Below are positions 23,514 through 32,923 of a stretch of DNA of 36,741 bases, piece after piece. The stretch is taken from the NCBI GenBank assembly GCA_944386835.1, contig CALXCQ010000125.1:1-36741 (forward strand), written 5' to 3'. The notes under the pieces were generated by a model. It had not been told where the DNA came from. It worked only from the letters and a program-made list of their open reading frames with translations, and did no database searches. A program made the translations under genes and the position numbers. Source of the DNA: an uncultured Oscillospiraceae bacterium. Its GTDB lineage: Bacteria; Bacillota; Clostridia; Oscillospirales; Oscillospiraceae. Numbering within the stretch: position 1 is the stretch's first letter; the number at the start of each line of letters is the position of its first letter.

Positions 23514-24227
23514 ATGTTGATTGATATTCGAAATGTGTATAAAATCTATGGAGAAGGGCTGGAAAGTGAAGTTCGGGCTCTGGACGGCGTTACCGTAGGG
23601 ATTGATCGTGGGGAGTTTGTAGCCGTAGTCGGCGCTTCCGGCTCCGGAAAGTCCACACTGATGAACGTTCTGGGCTGCCTGGATATTCCCACCTACGGCG
23701 ACTATTTCCTGGACGGTCAGGATGTAGCGGAGCTGACAGACAAAGAACTGTCCCACATCCGCAACAAGCAGATCGGTTTTATTTTCCAGGGATTTAACCT
23801 GATTCCGGAGCTAACCGCTTTGGAAAATGTAGAGCTGCCCCTGATCTACCAGGGAATTCCCGCTTCCAGGCAAAAGGATATGGCCATGGAGGCTTTGGAA
23901 CGTGTAGGGCTGGCAGGCCGGAGTAAGCACCGGCCTTCGGAGATGTCCGGCGGTCAGCAACAGCGTGTTGCCATTGCCCGGGCCATTGCCACCCGGCCTC
24001 CCATTATTATGGCCGACGAGCCCACCGGCGCTCTGGACTCCAAAACCGGCTTGGAAGTTCTGGCATTTTTGCAACAGCTGAATCGGGAAGGCAGCACCAT
24101 TCTTCTGATTACCCACGACAACTCCATTGCCGCCACAGCCCGACGTATAATTCGTATCTCTGACGGCAGAATTCTTGAAGACGTCCGACAGGAGGTGGAT
24201 TGGTATGAAACTAAGGCAATCGTTTAA
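23514..24227 (+). CDS. MacB-like ABC transporter ATPase
   Basis: A 237-residue ATPase that powers the exporter at the inner face of the membrane. Walker A is GASGSGKST, the Q loop IFQGFN, the signature MSGGQQQRVAIARA, Walker B IIMADEPTGALD and the switch His lies in LLITHDNS. This is the LolD/MacB-type subfamily. The ATG at 23514 is 5 bp after the adaptor's stop; in-frame TTG 23502 and GTG 23505 are possible alternatives and no strong ribosome binding site is seen, so translation is probably coupled. The end overlaps the permease gene by 23 bp. Confidence 0.93.
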   Translation: MLIDIRNVYKIYGEGLESEVRALDGVTVGIDRGEFVAVVGASGSGKSTLMNVLGCLDIPTYGDYFLDGQDVAELTDKELSHIRNKQIGFIFQGFNLIPELTALENVELPLIYQGIPASRQKDMAMEALERVGLAGRSKHRPSEMSGGQQQRVAIARAIATRPPIIMADEPTGALDSKTGLEVLAFLQQLNREGSTILLITHDNSIAATARRIIRISDGRILEDVRQEVDWYETKAIV

Positions 24228-25404
24228 AATGGCGTTTAAATCCATCCTCAGCAAAAAAGGACGTTCCTTTCTGACCATGTTGGGCATTATTATCGGTATT
24301 GCTTCCGTCATGACCATCGTCTCCGTGGTCAGTGGCTATAACAAAAAGTCCATGGAGTACTATGAAAGCATGGGTACCAACCGGGTCAGCGTCTACGCTC
24401 AGCGGTACTATGGCAGCAATGAATCGGTATTTGAAGACCTGTATGACTACTGCCTGAGTTTAGGCGACATCGTTTTGGGTATCACGCCCCAGGCCTATGC
24501 TTACAGCGCGGTGGTCAAATACGGGGCCAAAAGCAGCGACAGCATGGAATACCCTCCGGAAATGTACTTAGGCAGCGATCAATACGCCATCTGTAACAAT
24601 TTTACCATCGGCAAAGGCCGGGATATCAGCTTTATTGACATTCAGAACTACAGCCAGGTCTGCGTCATGGGCGCCCGGGCTGCCCGGAACTTTTTCGACT
24701 ACAAAGATCCTGTAGGGGAGACCATTACGGTCAATGGCATTCCCTTTACGGTCATCGGCGTCTATGAAGAAAAGGACCCGGACAGCAGCTGGTCTTTGGA
24801 CAATGTGGTAATTTTCCCCTATTCCGCCAGCCGGGTATTCGGCCAGCGGGTGGACATGAGCCAGTACATTATCAAAGTCGTCGATTCCAAATCCGTCAAC
24901 GAGGTCATTACCCGTTTGGAAGGCTTCCTCACCGGCGCAATTCCCTCGGGAACCGGCAGCTACTCCGTCTACTCTGACAATCAGTGGATGGAAAGCGAAA
25001 ACGAAATGGCCCTGATGATGAGTCTGGTTTTGGGTGGCATCGCTTTTATTTCCCTTTTGGTAGGCGGCATCGGCATCATGAATATTATGCTGGTAACGGT
25101 CACCGAACGGACGCGGGAAATCGGCATCCGCAGGGCAATCGGCGCCCAGCGGAAATCCATTGTAACCCAGTTCCTGATTGAAGCGGCCATGATTTGCGGT
25201 ATCGGCGGGATTCTGGGAATTGGCGTGGGCTTCCTTGGGACCGTAATTGCAGGAAAGCTCATTGTCCATATGTTTCTTTTGCCCTCCGCCCTTATTACGG
25301 CGGGAGCTTTCGCGTTCTCTGTAGTCTTGGGCATTATTTTTGGTATGTACCCGGCGATCAAGGCCTCTGGCCTGCAACCTGTTGTGGCGCTTCGTGCGGA
25401 ATAA
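24205..25404 (+). CDS. MacB/FtsX-type ABC permease
   Basis: A 399-residue permease with one N-terminal span (about 22-45), a large outside MacB periplasmic-core domain (about 50-270) and three C-terminal spans of the FtsX domain. The family loop GGIGIMNIMLVTVTERTREI is clear, followed by GIRRAIGA. GGAGG at 24191-24195 fixes the ATG at 24205. With the preceding ATPase and adaptor it forms a mechanotransmission-type exporter; substrate may be a peptide, lipid or antibiotic. Confidence 0.93.
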   Translation: MKLRQSFKMAFKSILSKKGRSFLTMLGIIIGIASVMTIVSVVSGYNKKSMEYYESMGTNRVSVYAQRYYGSNESVFEDLYDYCLSLGDIVLGITPQAYAYSAVVKYGAKSSDSMEYPPEMYLGSDQYAICNNFTIGKGRDISFIDIQNYSQVCVMGARAARNFFDYKDPVGETITVNGIPFTVIGVYEEKDPDSSWSLDNVVIFPYSASRVFGQRVDMSQYIIKVVDSKSVNEVITRLEGFLTGAIPSGTGSYSVYSDNQWMESENEMALMMSLVLGGIAFISLLVGGIGIMNIMLVTVTERTREIGIRRAIGAQRKSIVTQFLIEAAMICGIGGILGIGVGFLGTVIAGKLIVHMFLLPSALITAGAFAFSVVLGIIFGMYPAIKASGLQPVVALRAE

Positions 25405-25414
25405 GGAGGAAATC

Positions 25415-27673
25415 ATGAAAACGACGCGTATTCTTTCTCTGGTATTGGCCATTGTGCTAGTGGCCGGACTTTTCCCCGTAACTGCCGGGGCCACTGCTAC
25501 CGGCCCTGTTTTTACGGACATTTCCGATGCCGAAACTGCCCGGAACGTAGAAATTCTGCGGATGATGGGCGTGATTGACGGCATGGGCGGCGGCCTGTTT
25601 CAGCCGGACGGCAAGCTGACCCGTGCTCAGTTCTGCAAAATGGCCATCACCATGATGGGTCAGGCAGAGGCCATCGGGCAGTATAAAGACTTTACCATTT
25701 TCCCGGATGTTCGGGGTACCCACTGGGCTGCCGGGTATATCAATCTGGCCGTTCGGGGCGAAACCAAGCTGCTCTCCGGCTATCCCAGCGGCACCTTTGG
25801 CCCGGACGATCTGATTACCTATGCCCAGGCCGTCACCATTCTGATGCGGCTTCTGGGCTACCAGGACGACACCGTAGGTGTCATCTGGCCGGACGGCTAT
25901 TTGAGCACAGCTGCTACCATTGGCCTGACTTCCGGTCTTTCGCTGTCAGCCAACGCCTCTTTGACCCGTGCCCAGGCGGCTAAGCTGTTTGTAAACCTTC
26001 TGGACACCCACGTAAAGGACACATCTACTCCTTATGTGGAGACCATCTCTGGCAGCACCGTGAAAGATGTTGTGCTTCTGTCGGTAGACCACAAGGCGGA
26101 CGACGGCACGGAGCATACCATGCTGACCTCCGAAGGCACCTATAAGCCTTCCAAAGTGCAGCCCTCCACCGTTCTGGAAGGCACCAAGGGCACGGTAGTT
26201 CTGGACAAAAACGGTCTGTGCCTCACCTTCCTGCCCAACCGTGGCGGCAGCTACCAGACCATCACCATTTCCGTAGCCAAGTCGGATCATCTCCAGGACG
26301 CCTCCGGAAAGCAGTACCCGGTCAGCACAAAGACGACGGTATACTACGAAGGCAAGACCAGCACCTATGCGGAAATTTTCAAGTCTCTGCGTACCGGTAC
26401 GGTAGCCACCGTCTACTACAATGCAGCGGGTGTTGCTGACTATGTATTTGTCAGCTCTACTGCGGCTACCGATGCCGTTATTATTGACAAAGACGGCTCT
26501 TCTGCCAACCTGAGCCTGCTCACCGGCTCTTCCACCCAGTATACCATCTATAAAAACGGTGCTCTGTCCTCTGTGGGAGAACTGCGGCAGTATGACGTAG
26601 CTACCTACGATTCCGCCACAAAGATTGTCCATGTGAGCGACACCCGTCTGACCGGTTGCTATGAAGATGTATATCCCAATCTGGAAGCGCCTTCTCAGAT
26701 TACGGTTATGGGTATCACCTTCAACGTGCTTCCCAGCGCCGTATCTGATCTGGCCCGGTTTAAAATCGGCAATACAGTCACCCTCCTTCTTACCAGGGAC
26801 AACCAGGTGGCCGGTGCTATGGCGCCTTCCACCGATGCTTTAAACAATACCTGCGGCATTGTCACCGCTGTTTCGGAAGACTCAGCTACCGTAGAGCTGT
26901 TTAACGGTCTGACTGTCTCCGGCGACCCGGGCCTCAATGCCAACTCCGTTGACAACTATATCGGGCAGCTGGTGAAAGTTTCCTCCTACAAAGTCGGACA
27001 GATCTCCTTGTCCCGTCTGAGCAGTACCTCTATCGGCGGCAATTTTGATACGGTCAACCGGACGATTGGCTCCACCACCGTCACCGACAATGTCCAGATC
27101 TTTGAAAAGGTGGGCAACAGCGGTCTGACCCAGATTGCCTACGCTGAGCTGCCACAGACCATCTCCGCCAGTAAAATTGTCTACACCGGCCGGGACTACG
27201 CCAACCGGATCAACGTCATCGTCCTGGACGACGTAACAGGTGACCGCTACACCTATGGTATTTTCCATAAGGAGCAGAAGGAAGTCACCGACAGCTTCGG
27301 CACCAGCCGTCTGACTGTTCTGTCCGTAGCCTATGACAACGAGAAGGAAACACCGGCTCTGCCCGGCGGCGGCAACTATGCCGACGGCAGTTTCGGCGGT
27401 CTGGTTCTGTCTGTAGACGGCAATCGGATTGCCAATTCCATTGCCCTGAACAAAATTTCCAATGTGGCTTTCAACACCTGGAACGGCGACGAATCGGTTA
27501 CGGTACAGGGTATCACCTATCCCATTGCAGAAGACGTACGCTGCTATAACAGCACCACTCAGCGATGGATGTCACTGGATGCGGCCCGTTCCTTTGCTTC
27601 CAGCGCCGATCTGTACTATGATCGCACCGCAGACCAGGGCGGTAAAGTTCGGGTTATCGTCGTTTCCCAATAA
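25415..27673 (+). CDS. Secreted SLH-domain protein in the exporter operon
   Basis: A 752-residue exported protein. It has a signal peptide (about 1-26, LVLAIVLVAGLFPVTAGA) and three S-layer homology repeats (about 30-210: FTDISDAETARNVEILRMMG with LTRAQFCKMA; FPDVRGTHWAAGYINLAV with ITYAQAVTILMRLLGY; and ASLTRAQAAKLFVNLL). About 540 residues of Thr/Ser-rich, beta-type sequence of unknown fold follow. SLH repeats bind pyruvylated wall polymers, so the protein should sit on the cell wall. AAGGAGG lies 10 bp after the permease stop, so it is the last gene of the exporter operon. Its link to the exporter is new to me; it may be a wall-side extension or a separate stress product. Confidence 0.88.
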   Translation: MKTTRILSLVLAIVLVAGLFPVTAGATATGPVFTDISDAETARNVEILRMMGVIDGMGGGLFQPDGKLTRAQFCKMAITMMGQAEAIGQYKDFTIFPDVRGTHWAAGYINLAVRGETKLLSGYPSGTFGPDDLITYAQAVTILMRLLGYQDDTVGVIWPDGYLSTAATIGLTSGLSLSANASLTRAQAAKLFVNLLDTHVKDTSTPYVETISGSTVKDVVLLSVDHKADDGTEHTMLTSEGTYKPSKVQPSTVLEGTKGTVVLDKNGLCLTFLPNRGGSYQTITISVAKSDHLQDASGKQYPVSTKTTVYYEGKTSTYAEIFKSLRTGTVATVYYNAAGVADYVFVSSTAATDAVIIDKDGSSANLSLLTGSSTQYTIYKNGALSSVGELRQYDVATYDSATKIVHVSDTRLTGCYEDVYPNLEAPSQITVMGITFNVLPSAVSDLARFKIGNTVTLLLTRDNQVAGAMAPSTDALNNTCGIVTAVSEDSATVELFNGLTVSGDPGLNANSVDNYIGQLVKVSSYKVGQISLSRLSSTSIGGNFDTVNRTIGSTTVTDNVQIFEKVGNSGLTQIAYAELPQTISASKIVYTGRDYANRINVIVLDDVTGDRYTYGIFHKEQKEVTDSFGTSRLTVLSVAYDNEKETPALPGGGNYADGSFGGLVLSVDGNRIANSIALNKISNVAFNTWNGDESVTVQGITYPIAEDVRCYNSTTQRWMSLDAARSFASSADLYYDRTADQGGKVRVIVVSQ

Positions 27674-27699
27674 ATTTCATTTCCCAGCAATCTAAAATC

Positions 27700-27726
27700 A
27701 AAGCAGGCTCCTTTGGGGCCTGCTTT
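27700..27726 (+). terminator. Terminator of the MacAB-SLH operon
   Basis: AAAGCAGGCTCC pairs with GGGGCCTGCTTT across a TTT loop (27700-27726), with one G-U pair. It begins 26 bp after the stop. Confidence 0.85.
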
Positions 27727-27733
27727 GTGTGAC

Positions 27734-27759
27734 ATGCCGGACGCAGTTGCGTCCGGCAT
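27734..27759. other. Second perfect hairpin after the terminator
   Basis: ATGCCGGACGCA (27734-27745) and TGCGTCCGGCAT (27748-27759) are exact reverse complements with a GT centre. A four-T run follows only after eight bases. It may be a backup terminator or a mobile-type palindrome; no second copy is seen in this window. Confidence 0.6.
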
Positions 27760-27850
27760 GCCTGCTTTTACCGGTCTGATACGGCTCTGACCGCCAGCCT
27801 TTCCTTTCTGTTCTCTTTCGGGATGCTTTCTCCGGATCGTTTTCAGGCGC

Positions 27851-28049
27851 CGGGCGGTTCCTTCTCTTTCATCCGTTCCCGGATGCCCTGGCAGCTGCTT
27901 TTCCTGTCGGTTCTTCCGGTGTACTCTGCAATCGCTTTCCATTCCACCAGTCCCCACTCCCCGGCTGCTCCTTCTCTTCCGCCAGTTCCCGGATGCCCTG
28001 ACAGTTGCTTTTCCTGCCAGTTTCCCTGGTACTCCAGCTGCCGCTTTCC
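27851..28049 (+). repeat. About 90-bp imperfect direct repeat, 110-bp period
   Basis: The stretches 27851-27940 and 27961-28049 align with a 110-bp offset; I count 55 of 70 matches in the first 70 bases, with GTTCCCGGATGCCCTG identical. It lies in a C/T-rich spacer (27760-28130) without a gene. Confidence 0.7.
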
Positions 28050-28131
28050 CTCTTTTCCTCTCGGAACCCGGTCAGCGGCTTTGTCCCTGCCCCCGGTCAA
28101 AGCCGGTCCTTTTTCAGATCTCCATTGGGTT

Positions 28132-28159
28132 TGACAGGTTTTTTCCATGGGAGTATACT
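28132..28159 (+). promoter_or_regulatory. Promoter of the glycerol kinase operon
   Basis: TTGACA (28132-28137) and TATACT (28154-28159) with 16 bp between them, 45 bp before the glpK ATG. Confidence 0.75.
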
Positions 28160-28203
28160 GAAAGAAACGGAAAACACCGAATGGTTACAGGAGGCAGTTG
28201 CCC

Positions 28204-29691
28204 ATGAAACGCTATATTCTGGCTCTGGACGAAGGGACTACCAGCACCCGGGCCATTCTCTTTGATCGCACATTACATACCATTTCCATGGCCCAGCGGG
28301 AATTTCGGCAGATCTATCCCCAGCCCGGCTGGGTGGAGCAGGACCCTATGGAGGTGTTTGCCTGCCAGTACGCCACCATGACAGAGGCCATCGCCAAATG
28401 TGGAGCCAATCCCCGGGAGATTGCCGCAATCGGCATCACCAATCAGCGTGAGACCACGGTCGTCTGGGACCGGCACACAGGCATGCCCGTCTGCAACGCC
28501 ATTGTCTGGCAGTGCCGCCGTACCGCTCCCATCTGTGAAGAGCTGATGGCTGCCGGCCTGGGCCCCTATATTGCTCAGACCACCGGCTTAAAGCCGGATG
28601 CCTATTTCAGTGCCACCAAAATCAAATGGATCCTGGACCATGTTCCCGGCGCCCGGGAACGGGCGCAACAGGGAGACCTGCTTTTTGGTACCATGGACAC
28701 CTGGCTACTGTGGAAACTGACGGAGGGCAAAGTTCACATTACGGACCGGACCAATGCCTCCCGGACCATGCTGTACAATCTGAAAACCCTGGACTGGGAT
28801 GAAAAGCTTCTTTCCTGTCTGGAAATTCCCAGAGCCATGCTGCCAGAAGTTGTGAGCAGCAGCCAACATTTTGCCGATATCGATGTCCTGGGTGAAACCA
28901 TTCCCGTCTGCGGGATCGCCGGCGATCAGCAAGCTGCCCTGTTTGGCCAGGGATGTTTTGGTCCGGGCCAGGCCAAAAACACCTATGGTACCGGCTGCTT
29001 CCTGCTTATGCACACAGGCCAGGTCCCCTACTACAGTGATAACGGGCTTCTGACCACCATTGCCGCCAGCACACGGGACCAGCCGGTGCAATATGCTCTG
29101 GAAGGCAGCGTCTTTGTAGGCGGCGCCGTCATTCAATGGCTGCGGGACGAGCTGCAGTTTTTCCCCACGGCCCCTGAGAGTGAGCAACTGGCCCGGCAGG
29201 TAGCCTCCAGCGACGGGGTCTATGTGGTACCAGCTTTTACGGGCCTGGGTGCCCCCTACTGGGACATGTACGCCCGGGGTACCATCGTGGGCCTGAGCCG
29301 GGGCTCCAATCGCTGCCACATTACCAGGGCTGCCCTGGAGTCCATCGCCTACCAGACCAACGACGTATTACAGGCCATGAAGGAAACTGCCGGTGCAGAA
29401 CTCAAGCAGTTAAAAGTAGATGGAGGGGCCAGCGCCAACAATTTGCTGATGCAGTTTCAGGCAGACATTTCCCAAGTGGATGTGGTTCGTCCGGCCTGCC
29501 GGGAATCCACTGCTCAGGGAGCCGCCGGTCTGGCCGGTCTGGCGGTGGGTTTCTGGAAAGATTTACAGGAGCTTTCTGCTATCCGTTCCGGCACCACTTT
29601 ATTCATTCCCAAACTTTCGGAGCCCAACCGAACAGCGCTTCTGGCCGGTTGGAAACGGGCAGTGGCCTGTGCCTCCGGTTGGGCCCGGTAA
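28204..29691 (+). CDS. glpK: Glycerol kinase
   Basis: Phosphorylates glycerol to glycerol 3-phosphate with ATP in the cytoplasm. The 495-residue length is typical. FGGY-family motifs: [16 protein letters not shown] at the start (the second position is Glu where most GlpK have Gln), [14 protein letters not shown], the glycerol-binding region [26 protein letters not shown], and [21 protein letters not shown]. The ATG at 28204 has AGGAGG at 28189-28194; an in-frame TTG at 28198 is too close to it. A lipase-like hydrolase gene follows 21 bp later, so lipid-derived glycerol is a plausible source. Confidence 0.96.
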   Translation: MKRYILALDEGTTSTRAILFDRTLHTISMAQREFRQIYPQPGWVEQDPMEVFACQYATMTEAIAKCGANPREIAAIGITNQRETTVVWDRHTGMPVCNAIVWQCRRTAPICEELMAAGLGPYIAQTTGLKPDAYFSATKIKWILDHVPGARERAQQGDLLFGTMDTWLLWKLTEGKVHITDRTNASRTMLYNLKTLDWDEKLLSCLEIPRAMLPEVVSSSQHFADIDVLGETIPVCGIAGDQQAALFGQGCFGPGQAKNTYGTGCFLLMHTGQVPYYSDNGLLTTIAASTRDQPVQYALEGSVFVGGAVIQWLRDELQFFPTAPESEQLARQVASSDGVYVVPAFTGLGAPYWDMYARGTIVGLSRGSNRCHITRAALESIAYQTNDVLQAMKETAGAELKQLKVDGGASANNLLMQFQADISQVDVVRPACRESTAQGAAGLAGLAVGFWKDLQELSAIRSGTTLFIPKLSEPNRTALLAGWKRAVACASGWAR

Positions 29692-29712
29692 ATGGCGAAA
29701 GGAGGAATCGTT

Positions 29713-30636
29713 ATGTTTCACACCTTTGATAAGTCCGTTCCCAGTACCGACAAAGTCCATATGCTCAAAGGGGTCGTATACGTCCCGGAAGGAGAAATCA
29801 AGGCCATCGTGCAGGTGGTTCATGGTATGGAAGAACATATCGGTCGCTATGATCCCTTTCTGCGGTTTTTGGCGCAGCGGGGATTCTTGGCCTTTGGGTA
29901 CGACCATCTGGGCCACGGCCGGACTGCCATCAAATCTGAGGAGCTGGGCTTTTTCGCACGGAAAAACGGGGATCAGATCCTGGTGGACGATGTCCACGCT
30001 TTCTTCTCACAGATAAAGGCCCAGTATCCCGGTCACACGTTTATTCTCTTCGGTCACAGCATGGGCTCTTTCATTGCCCGTCTGGTGGCAGCGCAATACG
30101 GAAGCGAACTGGACGGCCTGATTCTCAGCGGAACCGGCAGCGCCAATTCCGCTGTAGGCGCCGGTCTTGCGGTATCCCGGCTTGTCCGTCTGCTCCGGGG
30201 CAGCCACTACGTCTCGGATCGCCTGGAGGGAATCGCCTTTACCAAGTATAACGATCGCTTCCCGGAGCAGGACGACTATGCCTGGCTGACCCGCAATCCG
30301 GAAATTCGGGCCGCCTATGCCGCCGATCCCTTCTGTAATTTTCACTTTTCCGTCTCGGCCTTGCAGGATCTGGCCCGGCTCAACCGGCGCTGCAACGCAC
30401 CGGCCTGCTTTGAGGCCACCCCGGCGGAACTGCCTATCTTCCTGATTTCCGGCGCGGAAGACCCGGTAGGGGACTACGGCGAAGGGGTCAAGAAGGTAAT
30501 GCGGGCCTATGAGCGGCGGGGAATTGCCCATTTGTCCATGAAACTGTATGACGGCTGCCGCCATGAGCTTCTCAACGAACTGAACCAGGAGGAAGTTTAC
30601 GCGGATATTTTGTCTTTTCTATACAGCATTGTGTAG
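29713..30636 (+). CDS. Alpha/beta hydrolase, monoacylglycerol lipase/lysophospholipase type
   Basis: A 307-residue serine hydrolase of the Hydrolase_4 (monoacylglycerol lipase-like) type. Oxyanion region VVHGMEEHIGRYD, nucleophile Ser116 in GHSMGS, acid in SGAEDPVGDYG, and His in YDGCRHELLNE are all visible; YDHLGHGRT is typical of the group. No signal peptide, so it acts inside the cell. AAAGGAGG lies 7 nt before the ATG at 29713. Its place right after glpK suggests release of glycerol from monoacylglycerol or lysolipid and its phosphorylation. Stop is TAG. Confidence 0.9.
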   Translation: MFHTFDKSVPSTDKVHMLKGVVYVPEGEIKAIVQVVHGMEEHIGRYDPFLRFLAQRGFLAFGYDHLGHGRTAIKSEELGFFARKNGDQILVDDVHAFFSQIKAQYPGHTFILFGHSMGSFIARLVAAQYGSELDGLILSGTGSANSAVGAGLAVSRLVRLLRGSHYVSDRLEGIAFTKYNDRFPEQDDYAWLTRNPEIRAAYAADPFCNFHFSVSALQDLARLNRRCNAPACFEATPAELPIFLISGAEDPVGDYGEGVKKVMRAYERRGIAHLSMKLYDGCRHELLNELNQEEVYADILSFLYSIV

Positions 30637-30668
30637 GGACTGCGGGCAGGGAAAAATTCCGAACGCTC

Positions 30669-30698
30669 TTGAAAGATTCCGATATTTTGTGATAAAAT
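30669..30698 (+). promoter_or_regulatory. Promoter of nagB
   Basis: TTGAAA (30669-30674) and TAAAAT (30693-30698) with 18 bp between them, in an AT-rich gap 38 bp before nagB. Confidence 0.55.
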
Positions 30699-30735
30699 AA
30701 GTTTGTTTCCTATAAAAATATAAAGGAGCACTGTC

Positions 30736-31455
30736 ATGAAAGTAATTATTGATACTCCGGAACAGGTCGCGGTTTTGGCAGCACAGCGGTACGTCCGCCT
30801 GTTATCTCAAAAGCCCGACGCCGTACTGGGTCTTGCCACTGGCTCCACCCCTCTGGGTCTGTATGCCCAGCTGGTTCGCCTGAACCAGGCCGGCGCCATC
30901 AGTTTCCGGCAGGTAACCTCTTACAACCTGGATGAATATGTAGGACTGGACGGAACCCATGACCAATCCTACCGCTATTTTATGAACCACAATTTATTCG
31001 ATCTGGTGGACATTGACAAGGCCAGGACCTTTGTCCCCTCCGGTCTGGACACTTCCCAGGAAACGGCTGCCGCTTATGACAAGGCCATTCAGGCCGCCGG
31101 CGGAATCGATATTCAGCTTCTGGGCATCGGCAACAACGGTCATATTGGGTTTAATGAGCCCAATACGCCTTTCGGCTCCACCACCCACATGGTAGAGCTG
31201 ACAGCTTCCACCCGGGAAGCCAACTGCCGGTTCTTCCACAGCCTGGACGAAGTCCCCACCCACGCAGTCACCATGGGCATCAAGACCGTTATGCAGGCTA
31301 AGTCCATCATTCTCATTGCCTTAGGCCAGGCCAAAGCGGAAATCGTGAAAAAGACCATTCAGGGCCCGGTCACCGAGCTGGTACCTGCTTCCGTTTTACA
31401 GCTTCATCCGGATGTAGAGATCTATCTGGACCCGGCGGCGGCAAGTCTTCTCTAA
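30736..31455 (+). CDS. nagB: Glucosamine-6-phosphate deaminase
   Basis: Turns glucosamine 6-phosphate into fructose 6-phosphate and ammonia. The 239-residue product has the NagB motifs GLATGSTPLGLY, SYNLDEYVGL (catalytic Asp), and LLGIGNNGHIGFNEP (catalytic His), then HAVTMGIKTVMQAK. Length is normal for the bacterial enzyme without the allosteric tail. AAAGGAG precedes the ATG. It is followed by its own terminator and then glmM, so breakdown and synthesis of amino sugars lie side by side. Confidence 0.96.
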   Translation: MKVIIDTPEQVAVLAAQRYVRLLSQKPDAVLGLATGSTPLGLYAQLVRLNQAGAISFRQVTSYNLDEYVGLDGTHDQSYRYFMNHNLFDLVDIDKARTFVPSGLDTSQETAAAYDKAIQAAGGIDIQLLGIGNNGHIGFNEPNTPFGSTTHMVELTASTREANCRFFHSLDEVPTHAVTMGIKTVMQAKSIILIALGQAKAEIVKKTIQGPVTELVPASVLQLHPDVEIYLDPAAASLL

Positions 31456-31463
31456 CTTTGTAC

Positions 31464-31487
31464 AAAAGCCGCCGTGTGGCGGCTTTT
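31464..31487 (+). terminator. Terminator of nagB
   Basis: AAAAGCCGCC (31464-31473) and GGCGGCTTTT (31478-31487) with a GTGT loop. Confidence 0.9.
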
Positions 31488-31570
31488 CCTCTGCCGTTTT
31501 GGCAGCCTTTTCCAGGGGTAACCGGCTCGGGGCCGCTCCCCTTTAAACTGAAACAGGAGGAACCTTAACC

Positions 31571-32923
31571 ATGTCAAAATATTTTGGAACGGACGGATTT
31601 CGCGGAGAGGCCAACATTGACCTCACTGTCGAACACGCCTATCAGATCGGCCGGTTCATCGGCTGGTACTACGGCCAGGACCACAAGTGCAAAGTGGTCA
31701 TCGGCAAAGACACCCGCCGCAGCGGCTATATGTACGAGGCCGCTCTGGTGGCCGGCCTGACCGCCTCCGGCGCCGACGCCTATTTGCTGCACGTGACCAC
31801 GACTCCCAGCGTCTCCTATATTGCCAGAACGGAGGACTTTGACTGCGGTATTATGATCTCCGCCAGTCACAATCCCTACTATGACAACGGAATCAAGCTG
31901 ATTAACGGCCAGGGAGAAAAAATGGAAGATGCCGTCATTGATCGGGTAGAAGACTATCTGGACGGCAACTGCGACCCTATTCCCTATGCCACCCGGGATG
32001 CCATCGGCTGTTCTGTAGACTACTCTGCCGGCCGCAATCGGTACATCGGCTACCTGATCTCTCTTTCCCATCACTCTTTCAAAGGGGTCCGGGTCGGCCT
32101 GGACTGCTCCAACGGCAGCAGTTTCCGCATGGCCAAGAGCATCTTCGACGCCCTGGGAGCCAAAACCTATGTGATTCACAACGAACCAGACGGCGTCAAC
32201 ATCAACCGTGACTGCGGCTCCACTCACATTGCCAGCCTGCAGCAGTTTGTCCGGGAAAATCATCTGGACGTAGGCTTTGCCTTTGACGGCGACGCAGACC
32301 GGTGTCTGGCCGTAGATGAAAATGGCAATCTGGTAGACGGAGATCTGATTTTGTATCTGTACGCCAAATATCTGCAAAAGACCAATATGCTGGACGGCAC
32401 CAAGGTCGTCACCACCGTCATGAGCAACTTCGGCCTCTACAAGGCTCTGGACACGCTGGGCATCGGCTATGAAAAGACGGCGGTCGGCGACAAATACGTC
32501 TATGAAAACATGAAAGCCAACGGACACTATATTGGCGGCGAGCAGTCGGGCCATATTATTTTCAGCCGCTATGCCACTACCGGCGACGGCATGATGACCG
32601 CTATTATGGTCATGCAGGTAATGCTGGCAGAAAAGCTGCCCCTTTCCCAGCTGGTAACCGATGTAACCATCTATCCCCAGGTTCTGAAAAATGTAAAGGT
32701 CACAGACAAAGACGGTACGCTATCTGACGCCGACGTCCAGGCCGAGGTAGACGCAGTCACTGCCCGTCTAAAGGGCAACGGACGGATTTTACTGCGGAAA
32801 AGCGGTACCGAACCGGTTCTGCGGGTCATGGTAGAAGCCCCCACCCATCAACTGTGTGAGGAAAATGTAGACGCGGTCATTGCCGTTATGGAGAAAAAGG
32901 GCTATTTAATTCAGGTAAAATAA
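31571..32923 (+). CDS. glmM: Phosphoglucosamine mutase
   Basis: Interconverts glucosamine 6-phosphate and glucosamine 1-phosphate on the way to UDP-GlcNAc for peptidoglycan. The 450-residue protein has all four phosphohexomutase domains: FGTDGFRG at the start, the phosphoserine loop ISASHNPYYDNG (Ser99), the Mg loop DGDADRCLAVDE, the sugar loop GGEQSGHIIF, and the phosphate-binding end LLRKSGTEPVLRVMVE. AGGAGG lies upstream of the ATG. It is followed by a beta-helix transferase gene, probably in the same transcript. Confidence 0.96.
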   Translation: MSKYFGTDGFRGEANIDLTVEHAYQIGRFIGWYYGQDHKCKVVIGKDTRRSGYMYEAALVAGLTASGADAYLLHVTTTPSVSYIARTEDFDCGIMISASHNPYYDNGIKLINGQGEKMEDAVIDRVEDYLDGNCDPIPYATRDAIGCSVDYSAGRNRYIGYLISLSHHSFKGVRVGLDCSNGSSFRMAKSIFDALGAKTYVIHNEPDGVNINRDCGSTHIASLQQFVRENHLDVGFAFDGDADRCLAVDENGNLVDGDLILYLYAKYLQKTNMLDGTKVVTTVMSNFGLYKALDTLGIGYEKTAVGDKYVYENMKANGHYIGGEQSGHIIFSRYATTGDGMMTAIMVMQVMLAEKLPLSQLVTDVTIYPQVLKNVKVTDKDGTLSDADVQAEVDAVTARLKGNGRILLRKSGTEPVLRVMVEAPTHQLCEENVDAVIAVMEKKGYLIQVK

